Shown here one piece after another: positions 34,648 to 43,389 of a stretch of DNA of 64,000 bases. Origin of the DNA: SCN-70-22 sp046327755 (GTDB lineage: Bacteria; Gemmatimonadota; Gemmatimonadetes; Gemmatimonadales; Gemmatimonadaceae); the NCBI GenBank assembly GCA_046327755.1, contig JAXLXW010000014.1, positions 61,044-125,043 of the forward strand. The letters are read 5' to 3'. Position 1 is the stretch's first letter. Every line of letters begins with the position of its first letter. The notes under the pieces were generated by a model that saw nothing but the letters and a program-made list of their open reading frames with translations, ran no database searches and was not told the DNA's origin. Both the position numbers and the translations under genes were made by a program.

Positions 34648-36252
34648 GTGAACTCTCACACCACGACGACGGGGCGCCGCGGCCGGAATTGCGGCTGGCG
34701 GTGCACCGTCCGGCGGGGCGGCGTGCGCGCCGTCGTCAACGGCGGAGCGCTGCTGCTGGCGTCTGCGACTCTCACCACGGCGGGGGCCCAGCAGCGCGAG
34801 CCGTTCCAGGGGCTCGACGCCTACATCACCGCGGCGCTCAAGCAGTGGAAGGTCCCCGGGCTCGGCCTGGCGATCGTCCGCAATGACTCGGTGATCTATG
34901 CCCGCGGTTACGGCGTGCGAGACGTGGGGCGCCCGGAGGCGGTGGACGACAAGACCGTCTTCGCCATCGGGTCGTCGTCCAAGGCGTTCACGTCGGCGTC
35001 CATCGCGATGCTGGTGGACGAGAAGAAGGTCGCGCTCGACGCCTCGCCGGGGACATACCTTCCCGGCTTCCAGCTGTACGATCCGTATGCCTCACGCGAG
35101 CTCACCGTTCGTGACCTGCTGAGTCATCGCAGCGGGCTCGCGCGCGGCGAGCTGGCGTGGTACGGATCGGGCTTCGATCGCGACGAGATCGTGCGGCGCG
35201 TGCGCTACCTCAAGCCGACCTGGTCGTTCCGCTCGCAGTTCGGCTACCAGAACATCATGTACATCACGGCCGGACAGGTGGTGGCCAAGGTGTCCGGGCG
35301 TTCGTGGGACGAGTTCATCCGCGAGCGCATCTTCACGCCGCTGCACATGACGTCCTCGTCGTCGACGACGAAGGGGTTGGAGTCGGTGGCGGACCTCGCG
35401 CAACCGCATGCCGAGGTGTCCGACACCGTGCGCAAGGTGCCGTGGCGCAACATCGACAATGCGGGGCCGGCCGGTTCGATCAACTCCAACGCGGTCGACA
35501 TGGCGCAGTGGGTGCGGCTGCAACTTGGTCGCGGAAAGTACGAGGGGAAGCAGTTGATCTCCCCGCGAATGGCGGACGAAATGCACCAGGCGCACACGGT
35601 GATCCGCGTCGATTCCGCTGCGCGCGCCAGCAACCCGGACACGCACCTGCAGGCGTACGGGCTGGGGTGGTTCCTCGAGGACTACCGCGGGCGCATGGTC
35701 GTGCACCACGGCGGCAACGTCGACGGTTTCACCGCGCTGGTGGCGATGATGCCGGAGGAGAGGTTCGGCGTGGTCTTCCTCACCAACATGAACGGGACGG
35801 GGCTCCCCAACGCGCTCATGCGCAAGCTCTTCGACCTGCAGCTCAAGGCGCCGGCAAAGGACTGGGCGGGGGAGGGGTGGACGCGGCTCGAGGCGCAGCG
35901 GGCGCGCGCCCGTCAGATGCAAGCGCGCCAGGAGTCGCAGCGCGTGGCCAACACCAAGCCGACGCTTCCGCTGTCCGCGTATGCCGGGACGTACGTCGAC
36001 TCGCTGTACGGCGACGTGGTGGTCAAGGAAGAGAACGGGAAGCTGCAGCTCACCTTCGGCCCCGTCTGGCGCGGGGAGCTCGAGCACTATCACTACGATG
36101 CCTTCCGCGTGAAGTTCGACACGCCGGTCCTGCCGCAGGTCCCCGTGACGTTCCAGATCAATGGCGCGGGGAAGGTGGAGTCGGTGCAGCTCGACATGGC
36201 GGGGGTGGCGGAGTTCCGCCGGAAGCCAGACGCGCCGCCGGCGAACCGTTAG
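34648..36252 (+). CDS. Secreted serine hydrolase, class C beta-lactamase fold with DUF3471-like tail
   Basis: About 534 residues from a GTG 3 bases after the SusD stop. A signal peptide of about 48 residues ends near TTAGAQQ. Catalytic motifs are S109-S-S-K112 (SxxK), the Tyr motif in FGYQN near residue 208, and HHGGNVDGF. A C-terminal beta domain of about 100 residues begins near SAYAGTYVDSLYG, matching the DUF3471 extension found in D-aminopeptidase/esterase relatives. Being third in the SusCD operon, it may act on the imported or surface-bound substrate, for example a peptide or ester. A strong hairpin terminator follows. The exact reaction is unknown. Confidence 0.87.
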   Translation: MNSHTTTTGRRGRNCGWRCTVRRGGVRAVVNGGALLLASATLTTAGAQQREPFQGLDAYITAALKQWKVPGLGLAIVRNDSVIYARGYGVRDVGRPEAVDDKTVFAIGSSSKAFTSASIAMLVDEKKVALDASPGTYLPGFQLYDPYASRELTVRDLLSHRSGLARGELAWYGSGFDRDEIVRRVRYLKPTWSFRSQFGYQNIMYITAGQVVAKVSGRSWDEFIRERIFTPLHMTSSSSTTKGLESVADLAQPHAEVSDTVRKVPWRNIDNAGPAGSINSNAVDMAQWVRLQLGRGKYEGKQLISPRMADEMHQAHTVIRVDSAARASNPDTHLQAYGLGWFLEDYRGRMVVHHGGNVDGFTALVAMMPEERFGVVFLTNMNGTGLPNALMRKLFDLQLKAPAKDWAGEGWTRLEAQRARARQMQARQESQRVANTKPTLPLSAYAGTYVDSLYGDVVVKEENGKLQLTFGPVWRGELEHYHYDAFRVKFDTPVLPQVPVTFQINGAGKVESVQLDMAGVAEFRRKPDAPPANR

Positions 36253-36285
36253 GCTCCGCATCGCATTTCCAACACGGGACGTACG

Positions 36286-36318
36286 AAGGGCGGGGCTCCT
36301 CACGGGGCCCCGCCCTTT
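36286..36318 (+). terminator. Rho-independent terminator of the SusCD operon
   Basis: A stem of 14 pairs (AAGGGCGGGGCTCC with GGGGCCCCGCCCTT, one G-T wobble) closes a 4-base TCAC loop and is followed by TTT. It is 33 bases after the serine hydrolase stop. The stem and T-run also work, less well, for the opposing M23 gene that ends at 36358. Confidence 0.85.
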
Positions 36319-36357
36319 GCACGCGCGTGCGGGCGCGATGGCCCTGCGCGGGTCGCG

Positions 36358-37521
36358 CTAGCGAGGGAACTGCACGAGCTCGAAGCCCAGTGGCATCTCG
36401 CGCGCCCGCTGCCTTGCCGCGCCGACCGTACAGCCGCTGAAGGTCGGGGCGCAGCGCCCGAGGAGGTCGAAGCGGTCGTGCTGGTAGGGGATCCCCTCTG
36501 ATCCGAGTGGCGAAGGCGAGTCGCTGATGTGGAAGTGGAGGTGAGGTTCGGTCGAGTTGCCGGAGTTGCCGACGAGCCCCACGACCTGCCCGCGCCGCAC
36601 CCGGTCGCCGACCTTCACCTTGAGTGAGCCCGGGCGCAGGTGCGCGTAGAAGGCGTAGCGCCCGCCGCCGATGTCGAGGATGACGTGATTTCCACCCACG
36701 GTCTCGAGGGTGATGGGGACGGCACGCGAGTTCTCCCCCGGCACGTTCTCGGGAATGCCGTCCTTGGTGACGACGACGATGCCATCCGCCACGGCCAGTG
36801 CATCGAGCCCCTCGGCGTAGTAGTTGTCATTCTTCGCCGGATCACCGCTGTGCGTCTTGAAGGCGGTGTCGACCTTCACGTAGTCGATCGCGAAGCGCTG
36901 GGCGATGGTCGGGACATCGGCAGCTGCAATGAGGGCGCGGCGGTGCCCCGCCATCGGGTCGGGGCCGTTGGCGGCGAGCCACGGGCCCCCGCGCAGCGGC
37001 GGGCCCACGACGGCCACTGCGGCCGAGACGCTCGTGACGGCGCGATCGAGCGTATCGGTGACGACCGTGTCGCCGCCGGCCGTGCGGGTCACGATCGCGC
37101 GATGGCGGATACGCGCCGGTGCGGCGTCGGAGACGGGGACCCAGAGGTACGCCACCGCGCGAAGCCCGCCGCCCACGATCGCGCGCGTCATCAGCGGGGG
37201 AGCGGGGGCGACGCCTGGGCGGGCGAGCGTGCGGGCGAGCGCGCTGTCCTGCAGCGCGACGAGTGGATGTGTCTCGCCGTCGGCCATCACCTCGAGCCGG
37301 CGCACCGTGACTGGGCTCGCACCAAAGTTCGTCAGGTGCAATTCGTAGACGAGCACGCGCCCGCCGCCTGCGGAGAGGACGGTCGGGGGCTTGGGGATGC
37401 GGAACTCGAGTTGCGGAGGAAGGCGCGCCGCCTGTGCCGAGGCAGGGGATGCCAGCGTGGGGAGGAGGAGTGTTGCGAGGGCGGGGGCCAACGCGCGAGT
37501 CGCTCGCGTGGAGACGGCCAT
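36358..37521 (-). CDS. Secreted M23-family metallopeptidase
   Basis: About 387 residues from the ATG at 37521; a start ten codons earlier is also possible. A signal peptide ends near SPASAQA. The N-terminal 200 residues form a beta-rich region without clear family. The M23 (LytM-like) domain follows: a His in KTHSGDP, the NNYYAEGLDAL-like strand, YAHLRPGSLKVKVGDRV and the zinc-site EPHLHFHI. The Asp/His spacing in the first half of the zinc site is atypical, with an insertion (DPAKNDNYY) where HxxxD is normal. Likely to cleave peptidoglycan cross-links or other peptides outside the cytoplasm; a non-catalytic role is possible. Confidence 0.8.
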   Translation of the reverse strand: MAVSTRATRALAPALATLLLPTLASPASAQAARLPPQLEFRIPKPPTVLSAGGGRVLVYELHLTNFGASPVTVRRLEVMADGETHPLVALQDSALARTLARPGVAPAPPLMTRAIVGGGLRAVAYLWVPVSDAAPARIRHRAIVTRTAGGDTVVTDTLDRAVTSVSAAVAVVGPPLRGGPWLAANGPDPMAGHRRALIAAADVPTIAQRFAIDYVKVDTAFKTHSGDPAKNDNYYAEGLDALAVADGIVVVTKDGIPENVPGENSRAVPITLETVGGNHVILDIGGGRYAFYAHLRPGSLKVKVGDRVRRGQVVGLVGNSGNSTEPHLHFHISDSPSPLGSEGIPYQHDRFDLLGRCAPTFSGCTVGAARQRAREMPLGFELVQFPR

Positions 37522-37722
37522 CCGGTAGGGGGGGCGCGGGAGCCGTGGCATGGGACGTTGGGTGCGTGGATGGACGGTATCGTTCGGGCGCGTAGAGTCT
37601 CGCTCGTCACCGCACGCGCGGCAATGTCGGTGGGACCAGCGGTCACGCCCTGGCGCCGCGCGATGTCACGACGCCGGACGTCCGTCCTCCCATCGAGTGA
37701 CGCGTGACCCGCGCGACTCGCC

Positions 37723-38640
37723 CTACCCGAAGCGTCGCGCCGCGTCCGCGGCGGCGGCCTTCATCCCGCCGACGAGCGTGCCGTACATCCGCGAGAGCGC
37801 GTCGGTGGTCTGCGCCCCCGCCTGGGCCGGCGACCCCGCGCGGAAGGGAGGATTGGGGTCGTACTCGATGTTCAGCATCTCGGCCCTCGCATAGCGCTCG
37901 CCGGTGAGGCGTGCCGCGATGACGAAGGCCAGGTCGAGCCCTGCCGTGACTCCGGCGCCGGTGATGCGATTGCGGTCCTCGACGACGCGCTCCCTCACCG
38001 GGGTCGCGCCAAGCTGCGACAGGATGTCCATCGCCACCCAGTGCGAGGTGGCCTTGTGGCCGCGCAGCAGGCCGGCCGCGCCGAGCACCAACGATCCGGT
38101 GCAGACGCTGGTGACGTAGCGCGCCGTCGTCGCCTGGCGGCGCAGGAAGGCGTGGACCTCCTGGTCGCGCATCATGGCGAGGGTGCCGAGGCCGCCCCCC
38201 GGGACAAAGAGCACGTCGAGATGATCCGGGCAGTCGGCGAGCGTGACGTCGGGGAGGAGCTGCGCGTTGCGCCCGACGGGGATGGGCGCGCGGGTCTTGC
38301 CGACGATGTGGACGTGCGTGTTGAGCAGGTCCTCGAAGACCGTCTTGGGGCCCAGCAGGTCGAGCGGGAACATCCCCGGGTAGGCCAGCAAGGCGATGCG
38401 CCGCCAGTTGGTCGGCGCGATTCGCTCGCGCTCGGCTGCGTCGCCCTGCGCGAGGTCGTCGATGAAGCGACGCATCGTCGCCATCATGTCGTCCTGCGAG
38501 GCGGGATCGTGCAGGCGGTCGGGCGCCGCGCCGGAGCGGGCGGAGGTCATCGCCGCGACAGCCGGCGACGTTGCGAGCGGGAGCGCCGCGAGCGAGGCGG
38601 CGCCGGCGGCGAGCGTGCGGTGAAAGGCGCGACGATCCAT
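37723..38640 (-). CDS. Exported DJ-1/PfpI-family protein, isonitrile hydratase-like
   Basis: 305 residues. A Tat-type signal (MDRRAFHRTL, twin Arg followed by a hydrophobic run and AVAA) suggests export in a folded state. The DJ-1/PfpI domain spans about residues 80-265. The nucleophile Cys180 is in SVCTGSLVLGAAG, and an acid residue is in YPGMFPLDLLGP. The DLLGP and CTGSL motifs fit the isocyanide hydratase / GlxA-N-terminal branch. No helix-turn-helix domain is attached, so it is not an AraC-type regulator. The preceding region 38641-38892 contains its promoter. Substrate is unknown. Confidence 0.8.
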   Translation of the reverse strand: MDRRAFHRTLAAGAASLAALPLATSPAVAAMTSARSGAAPDRLHDPASQDDMMATMRRFIDDLAQGDAAERERIAPTNWRRIALLAYPGMFPLDLLGPKTVFEDLLNTHVHIVGKTRAPIPVGRNAQLLPDVTLADCPDHLDVLFVPGGGLGTLAMMRDQEVHAFLRRQATTARYVTSVCTGSLVLGAAGLLRGHKATSHWVAMDILSQLGATPVRERVVEDRNRITGAGVTAGLDLAFVIAARLTGERYARAEMLNIEYDPNPPFRAGSPAQAGAQTTDALSRMYGTLVGGMKAAAADAARRFG

Positions 38641-38830
38641 GGGAGGGAGTGCGAGGGGGACAACGGTGCGGCCAGCGCCCGGTGGTGTCGGACGCTGGCC
38701 AGGATCCGGCTGACGAGCGGGGGTTCGGCCAACAGAGACCCCAAGAAGCTACTCACCACTAGCTTTTTCGGAAAGGACTCCATGTTCGGCACCCGGCGCG
38801 TCCCACTCGCCGCGTCGCCGCACATCACGC

Positions 38831-38873
38831 CACCGCCCGCGTGCGCGCCGGCGAGGCGCGCACGCGGGCGGTG
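38831..38873. terminator. 19-bp perfect hairpin downstream of the HAF lipoprotein gene
   Basis: A 19-bp perfect inverted repeat (starting CACCGCCCGCG) surrounds a GGCGA loop, 20 bases beyond the stop of the minus-strand lipoprotein gene. No T-run follows. It is likely to be a transcription end or RNA-protecting hairpin. Confidence 0.7.
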
Positions 38874-38892
38874 CGTCAGGCGGCTGGCGTCG

Positions 38893-40383
38893 CTACTGCG
38901 GGATCACCGATGCCGTCATTACGCCGGCGGTCCGGTCGAAGGTGCGCGTGCCGGCGGTGATGCGATCGACGAGGAGCGCGACCGTCCCCACGCCGCACGG
39001 TGTCCGCGTGCTGAACGTCGCCACGCCGCTGGCGTTGGTGGTGGCGGTGAGCAGCCGGTTGGTCCAGTAGTCGTCGAGGATGCGGACGGCGACCGTGGCG
39101 CCGGAGAGGACGGCCCCCGCTTCACTCCGCGCCGTGACGCGTGCGGTGATGGCGTTGTACATCGTCCCGCCCTGGAAGCACGACCCCGGATATCGGCGGT
39201 CCTGCACGAAGGTCCCGGTGAGGGCGACCGTTGCCGAACGGGCACAGTTGGTCGTGCAAGGCGTCGCGGGGGTGAGTCGCACGAGGCGTGCGCTGCGACC
39301 GATGAACAGGTTCGCCAAGATCTGCCCACGCGCGTTCAACGTCCCGGCGCGTGAGACGCTGGCTCCCTGATACGACGTCGCGACGCGGCTGGTCAGCGAT
39401 TGTGCGGTGCCGGTGGGCCCGACCGCCACGGCGCCCCCCCCAAGGATGGTGAGCGTCACGTCCTGCGCGTTGTTGATGGTGCCGAAGCCGAAAGGGGTGC
39501 GGCTCCCCGAGTAGGTCGTGCTGATCTGCTGCCAGGTGCCGCCAGCGGGGAGGCGGAACGGATAGGCGAGGTTCTGCGACGACACCGTGATGAGGAAGCG
39601 CGCGAGGTCGCCGTTGTCGTTGATCACGACGGGCCAGTTGCCGGCGTAGTAGCCGGAGGGGGGCGCGGGCTGGCGCGTGACGCTCGCGACGTTCCCGAGC
39701 TGGTACGTGTAGCTGGCGGTGGCGACGCGCCCGTTGGGACTGATCGCGAGCGGGTCTTCCGACGGGAAGCCGAGCGGGGCGAGATCGGTCAACCCGGTGC
39801 TGGCGCTCCAGACGAAGGGGGAGCCGGTGGGGGGGAAGTACAGCGTGCGTGAGAAGCCGACCACGCGTCCTGTCTGGTCGATCCCCGTCGCTTCGGAGAC
39901 GGCGCGTTTGCTAAGCGCCCCCAGGTCGGTGGCGGCGAACCCCGTCCCACTCGGCCGCCAGAGGACGGCCTTGGTGGCGGTGCCCGGGGTGCCGGACAGC
40001 CCGACGATCCAGGCGCTGTTGTTGATCATGCGGACGTAGAACGGCGTCCCCGTGGCGAGCGGTGGAAGGACGGTGCGCGTCCCGTTACGCCAGACGACCG
40101 TTTCCTGCGGCGGGAGGCAGAAGGGGCCGCACCCCGGATCGGTGTAGGAGGTGCCGATGATGTCGCCATTGTCGTTCATCGAGGCGCCGGTAGCGGCGGT
40201 GCTGATGAAATCGGCGACGTAGAGCGGGGCGATGACCGACGCGGCGGCGACGGTGGCGCGTACGGCATCTGGCGATGCGGGGTGGAGGTCGGACGGGCGC
40301 GTGGGGTCGGCGCAGGCGGCCGCCAGCAGCAACGACACCGACACCGCGACGCGTGGCCAGGTGGACGAGCGGGAACGTGTCAT
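38893..40383 (-). CDS. Surface lipoprotein with HAF-type repeats and Ig-like C-terminus
   Basis: 496 residues. A lipobox in LLLAAAC gives lipidated Cys24. The middle of the protein contains repeats of the form SMNDNGDIIG, GIDQTGRVVG, AISPNGRVAT and VINDNGDLAR, as in extracellular HAF-type repeat proteins. These fold as a beta-propeller-like array. The last 110 residues form an Ig-like domain (GAVLSGATVAVRILDD) with paired cysteines. No enzyme motif is visible. The protein probably lies on the outer surface and binds something unknown. It is transcribed alone toward a 19-bp hairpin. Confidence 0.7.
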   Translation of the reverse strand: MTRSRSSTWPRVAVSVSLLLAAACADPTRPSDLHPASPDAVRATVAAASVIAPLYVADFISTAATGASMNDNGDIIGTSYTDPGCGPFCLPPQETVVWRNGTRTVLPPLATGTPFYVRMINNSAWIVGLSGTPGTATKAVLWRPSGTGFAATDLGALSKRAVSEATGIDQTGRVVGFSRTLYFPPTGSPFVWSASTGLTDLAPLGFPSEDPLAISPNGRVATASYTYQLGNVASVTRQPAPPSGYYAGNWPVVINDNGDLARFLITVSSQNLAYPFRLPAGGTWQQISTTYSGSRTPFGFGTINNAQDVTLTILGGGAVAVGPTGTAQSLTSRVATSYQGASVSRAGTLNARGQILANLFIGRSARLVRLTPATPCTTNCARSATVALTGTFVQDRRYPGSCFQGGTMYNAITARVTARSEAGAVLSGATVAVRILDDYWTNRLLTATTNASGVATFSTRTPCGVGTVALLVDRITAGTRTFDRTAGVMTASVIPQ

Positions 40384-40719
40384 GGGGATCTCGCGAAGGG
40401 ACCTCGCCGTGGGCGAGTGCAGGCGTGGGATCGTGGGGGCGAGCAGGCGCCCGCAACATGCGGGGCCCAGCCTGCAGGCGCGAGCCGGGTTTGCCTGACG
40501 AGTGGTGGGGCGAGCGCATGCGTCACGCCGTCACAGCGTGGTTAGGATGCAGCGTCGTGTTGCATCTGCCGCGCACTCCGCCATTTCGCTGGCGTATCGC
40601 GTTGCACGGCCGTCGCGGCATGCAACGTCGCGTGACAGGCGCATCCGTAGGCCCGGGCGCGCGTCAGGGAGGGTGTGATGGCGTGCGTGACGCGCCCCGG
40701 GGCGCGAGGCGGGAGCGTG
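40384..40719. other. 336-base intergenic region
   Basis: Lies between the HAF lipoprotein gene and the end of the ATP-grasp-SET gene, both on the minus strand. It contains a 16-bp perfect palindrome (CGCGCCCCGGGGCGCG, 40691-40706) 14 bases beyond the SET gene stop, a possible terminator, and a near copy of the dispersed octamer (GGTTAGGA). Nothing else was recognised. Confidence 0.5.
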
Positions 40720-42156
40720 CTAGGCCAGCCCGCGCCGGCGCCGCTCGCGCAGCGTCACGGAGTTTCCCGCCGTTCCGCCCACCACGCCGCGGCACGCGGG
40801 CGAGCCGCAGCGGCACGCGAAGGTCGCACTCGTCTCGCTCAGCATCGTCGCGAAGTCGAGCGTGAGTTCCTCGCCAGGTGCAATATCCCGCCGGGCCACC
40901 ACGTCCAGCCCCACGAACTCGGTGTTGGGGTCGCACGAATGGTTCTGCGGCGCCCACTCCGACGGGTTGGAGTCCCAGAGGATGAAGACTTCGTCGGAGA
41001 TGGGATACGCATAGTGCTTGAAGCTCTCCAGCTCGCTCGGCGCCCAGGTGCGCTCCACGTGCGAACGGGTCACGATGCGCTGCGCCCGCTCCTCGCCGTG
41101 GAAGACGGTCTCGCCCGCCGCGATGGCGCGCGTGGCGTGGATGCCGTACCCCGAGATCGGGCTCCCCTCGATGCGGAAGGGGCGCACCTTGCGCTTGTGC
41201 CTGGCGAGCGCCTCCGCCACCACCAGCTGTGCGAAGCCGGCCTGCCCGATCCCATCGTGCTTGAGGATGTAGTCGGCCGACCCTTCGTATCCGTCGGCGT
41301 AGAAGATCGAGCAGGAGAAGTTGACCTCGAGGAAGTAGAGGTCGCCGTTCCCGTCCAGGCGAAAGTCCATGCGCGCGTAGCCAACCGCGTTGAATCCGTT
41401 GAAGACGGCGATCGCCGCGTCGTGCAGCTGCTTCACCAGCGCTTCATCCGTCACGGGGACGTTGGCGTCGGGGTGCAGCTCGCTCGTCTTGTGGGCGTAG
41501 GTCTTGAAGCGAGGTTCGCTGTCGAAGACCCACTCCACGGGACGGAAGGCGCGCACCTTCCCGTGAGCCGTCGGGTCGCCGATCACCAGGACCGTCAGCT
41601 CGCGCCCGTCGATGTACTGCTCGACGAGGAGCTCGGGGTACTCCGGGAGCGTATCGGCGACCTTGGCGCGAAGCTCGTCCACGTTCGTCACGCGCGACCG
41701 GACGTCGACGCCGAGTGAGTCACCGGCGTGTGCGGGCTTCACGAAGAGGGGGAAGCGGAGCGTGCGCGCGGCCTGTTCCACCTGGTCGACGCTCGTCACC
41801 AGCACGTGGGGCGACGTCTTCACCCCCGAGATGTGGGCGATGTACTTCATCAGGACCTTGGGCGGGTCGTACAGCTCCGCGTTGGGTCCGGTGTACGGGA
41901 GTTGGAGGCGGTCGAGCGAGTGGACGACGTCGATCGAGGGGATGTCCCAGTGCAGGTACCCCTCGATGAGGTTGAAGTAGAGGTCGTATCCCTGCTTGGC
42001 CAGCTCCCGCAGCTGACGGAAGGTCGTGAGCTTGTTGATCTGGACGTGCTCGACCTCGTGCGGGGCCAGGATCTGCGTCAGGTCGCGCTTGGGGTCGTAG
42101 TGCCCGTAGTCGACGTCCGACTTCGAGTAGTCGGGCTGGAGGACGCAGATCTTCAT
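40720..42156 (-). CDS. ATP-grasp ligase fused to SET and post-SET methyltransferase domain
   Basis: 478 residues, no signal peptide. The N-terminal ATP-grasp domain resembles D-Ala-D-Ala ligase: PYTG at 87-90, Lys140 in FPLFVKP, loop HAGDSLGV, hinge VEQYIDGRE from 178, Asp264 in RMDFRL and Glu277/Asn279 in FLEVNFS. From about residue 327 a SET domain follows: SPISGYGIHATRAI with the AdoMet-binding GxG at 336-338, the pseudoknot motif NHSCDPN at 405-411, then GEELTLDF. A post-SET zinc motif follows, Cys448, Cys450 and Cys455 (CRCGSPAC). The usual catalytic Tyr of the terminal DY motif is Phe435. SET domains methylate lysine. It follows a second ATP-grasp gene by 90 bases. The combined function is unknown; ligation plus methylation of a peptide or protein is a hypothesis. 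Confidence 0.85.
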   Translation of the reverse strand: MKICVLQPDYSKSDVDYGHYDPKRDLTQILAPHEVEHVQINKLTTFRQLRELAKQGYDLYFNLIEGYLHWDIPSIDVVHSLDRLQLPYTGPNAELYDPPKVLMKYIAHISGVKTSPHVLVTSVDQVEQAARTLRFPLFVKPAHAGDSLGVDVRSRVTNVDELRAKVADTLPEYPELLVEQYIDGRELTVLVIGDPTAHGKVRAFRPVEWVFDSEPRFKTYAHKTSELHPDANVPVTDEALVKQLHDAAIAVFNGFNAVGYARMDFRLDGNGDLYFLEVNFSCSIFYADGYEGSADYILKHDGIGQAGFAQLVVAEALARHKRKVRPFRIEGSPISGYGIHATRAIAAGETVFHGEERAQRIVTRSHVERTWAPSELESFKHYAYPISDEVFILWDSNPSEWAPQNHSCDPNTEFVGLDVVARRDIAPGEELTLDFATMLSETSATFACRCGSPACRGVVGGTAGNSVTLRERRRRGLA

Positions 42157-42220
42157 GGGACGCGACTTCGATGCTGGACGGAGCGTGACACCGCGAACGC
42201 GGCGATCGCGGCGAGAGCTG

Positions 42221-42238
42221 GCGCCGCACGTGCGGCGC
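42221..42238. repeat. 18-bp perfect palindrome between the two ATP-grasp genes
   Basis: GCGCCGCACGTGCGGCGC is a perfect palindrome, 8 bases after the stop of the upstream ATP-grasp gene and 65 bases before the SET-fusion start. It may be a binding site or a processing/attenuation hairpin. Confidence 0.55.
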
Positions 42239-42246
42239 GGCGTGGC

Positions 42247-43389
42247 TTACGAAGCGAGGCGAACGGCCTGTTCGGCGTGGCGCACGGCCTCGAGGAGGAT
42301 CGCGTTCACCACGGCGGCGTACGACGTCCCGGCGAAGCGGATCACCGCACCGATGGAGGTGACGTTCTCGTCCTCCGACAGCCCGCACTGCGCGTTCACT
42401 TCGAGGACGAAGAGGTCGCCGGTGCGTGCGTCCATGCGCAGGTCGATGCGCCCGTAACCGGTTCCGCCGACGGCCTCGTACGCGGCCCAGCTCACCTCGT
42501 GAATGCGCTGGGCGAGCGAGGCCGGTGCGGGGGCGTACTGCCACAGCTCCTCACCCTGGCCCACCGGCGATTCGTTCTCGTAGAACTCCCACAGGCGATC
42601 GAACGACAGGAAGCGTTCGTTGGGTGGAAGCTTGCGATTGAAGACGCGTTCGACCGCCGGATAGACGATGGCGTTGTCGTAGTCGCGCGCGCTCCCGACG
42701 ATGAACGTCGTGAACTCGGCACCGTCGATGAAGCGCTCGACGAAGAGCCCTCCCTCCTCCAACGACCAGCCGTGCACGCCCTTGCGCAGGGCCGTGAGCT
42801 GCTCGTTGAGCTCGCGCGGGGTGGCGACGACGTTCTTGCAGCCGATGCCCAGCGATCCGGCCGAGATGGCGGGCTTGAGGATCAGCGGCGCGGGGATGCG
42901 GCGAAAGAGCCCGGGGACGCGCTGGGCTCCCGGCGCGATCACTTCCCACGGCGAGGTCGGGACGCAGGCGGCCTCGAAGGCCGACTTCATCGTGATCTTC
43001 GACGTCGTCACTTCGTAGAAGTGCTCGTCGGCGCCGGTGTACGGGAGCCCGCTCTCCTCGAGGTAGCGCACCACCGAGAGGCCGGGGGCGCCGTTGAGCT
43101 CATCGCCGTCGCACAGGTTGAAGACGACCGGGCGATAGCCGTCGGATTCGGCGCGGATCCCGTCGATGACGTCGCGGAAGGTCGCCATCGTGACCGGCTG
43201 CCAGCGATACGAGAGCGACAGCTGGGCAAAGGCGCGTTCGAACTCCGCCTGGCTCGAGCTGAAGTCGTAGTAGTACTGGATGGTGGGGTCGTCGCTTTCG
43301 ACCTGGGGGACCAGGACCCAAACGAGTAGCGGGGAGACCCCCTGCTTGCTCGTGCGACGCTTGCGGAATGCAGCCGGTTGACGCCTCAA
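42247..43389 (-). CDS. ATP-grasp ligase, first gene of the SET-fusion operon
   Basis: About 380 residues, TTG start; the first 17 residues are basic and the true start is uncertain. The ATP-grasp fold is shown by LPYTGADEHFYE, the Lys in LILKPAISAGSLGIG, the hinge FVERFIDGAEF, IDLRMD and the metal-binding LEVNAQCGLSEDE. An amidoligase reaction is expected: an acyl-phosphate made from a carboxylate is attacked by an amine. The C-terminal NAQCGLSEDENVTS replaces the PGMT-type motif of peptidoglycan D-Ala ligases. The SET-fusion gene lies 90 bases downstream on the same strand. The two ATP-grasp proteins are paralogous but well diverged, so they may add different residues to one product. Confidence 0.82.
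   Translation of the reverse strand: MRRQPAAFRKRRTSKQGVSPLLVWVLVPQVESDDPTIQYYYDFSSSQAEFERAFAQLSLSYRWQPVTMATFRDVIDGIRAESDGYRPVVFNLCDGDELNGAPGLSVVRYLEESGLPYTGADEHFYEVTTSKITMKSAFEAACVPTSPWEVIAPGAQRVPGLFRRIPAPLILKPAISAGSLGIGCKNVVATPRELNEQLTALRKGVHGWSLEEGGLFVERFIDGAEFTTFIVGSARDYDNAIVYPAVERVFNRKLPPNERFLSFDRLWEFYENESPVGQGEELWQYAPAPASLAQRIHEVSWAAYEAVGGTGYGRIDLRMDARTGDLFVLEVNAQCGLSEDENVTSIGAVIRFAGTSYAAVVNAILLEAVRHAEQAVRLAS

Noticed and set aside
38721..38785. Short hairpin AGCTA...TAGCT followed by T-run upstream of the DJ-1-family gene
   Set aside because: Only six pairs, no gene upstream on that strand to terminate; probably chance.
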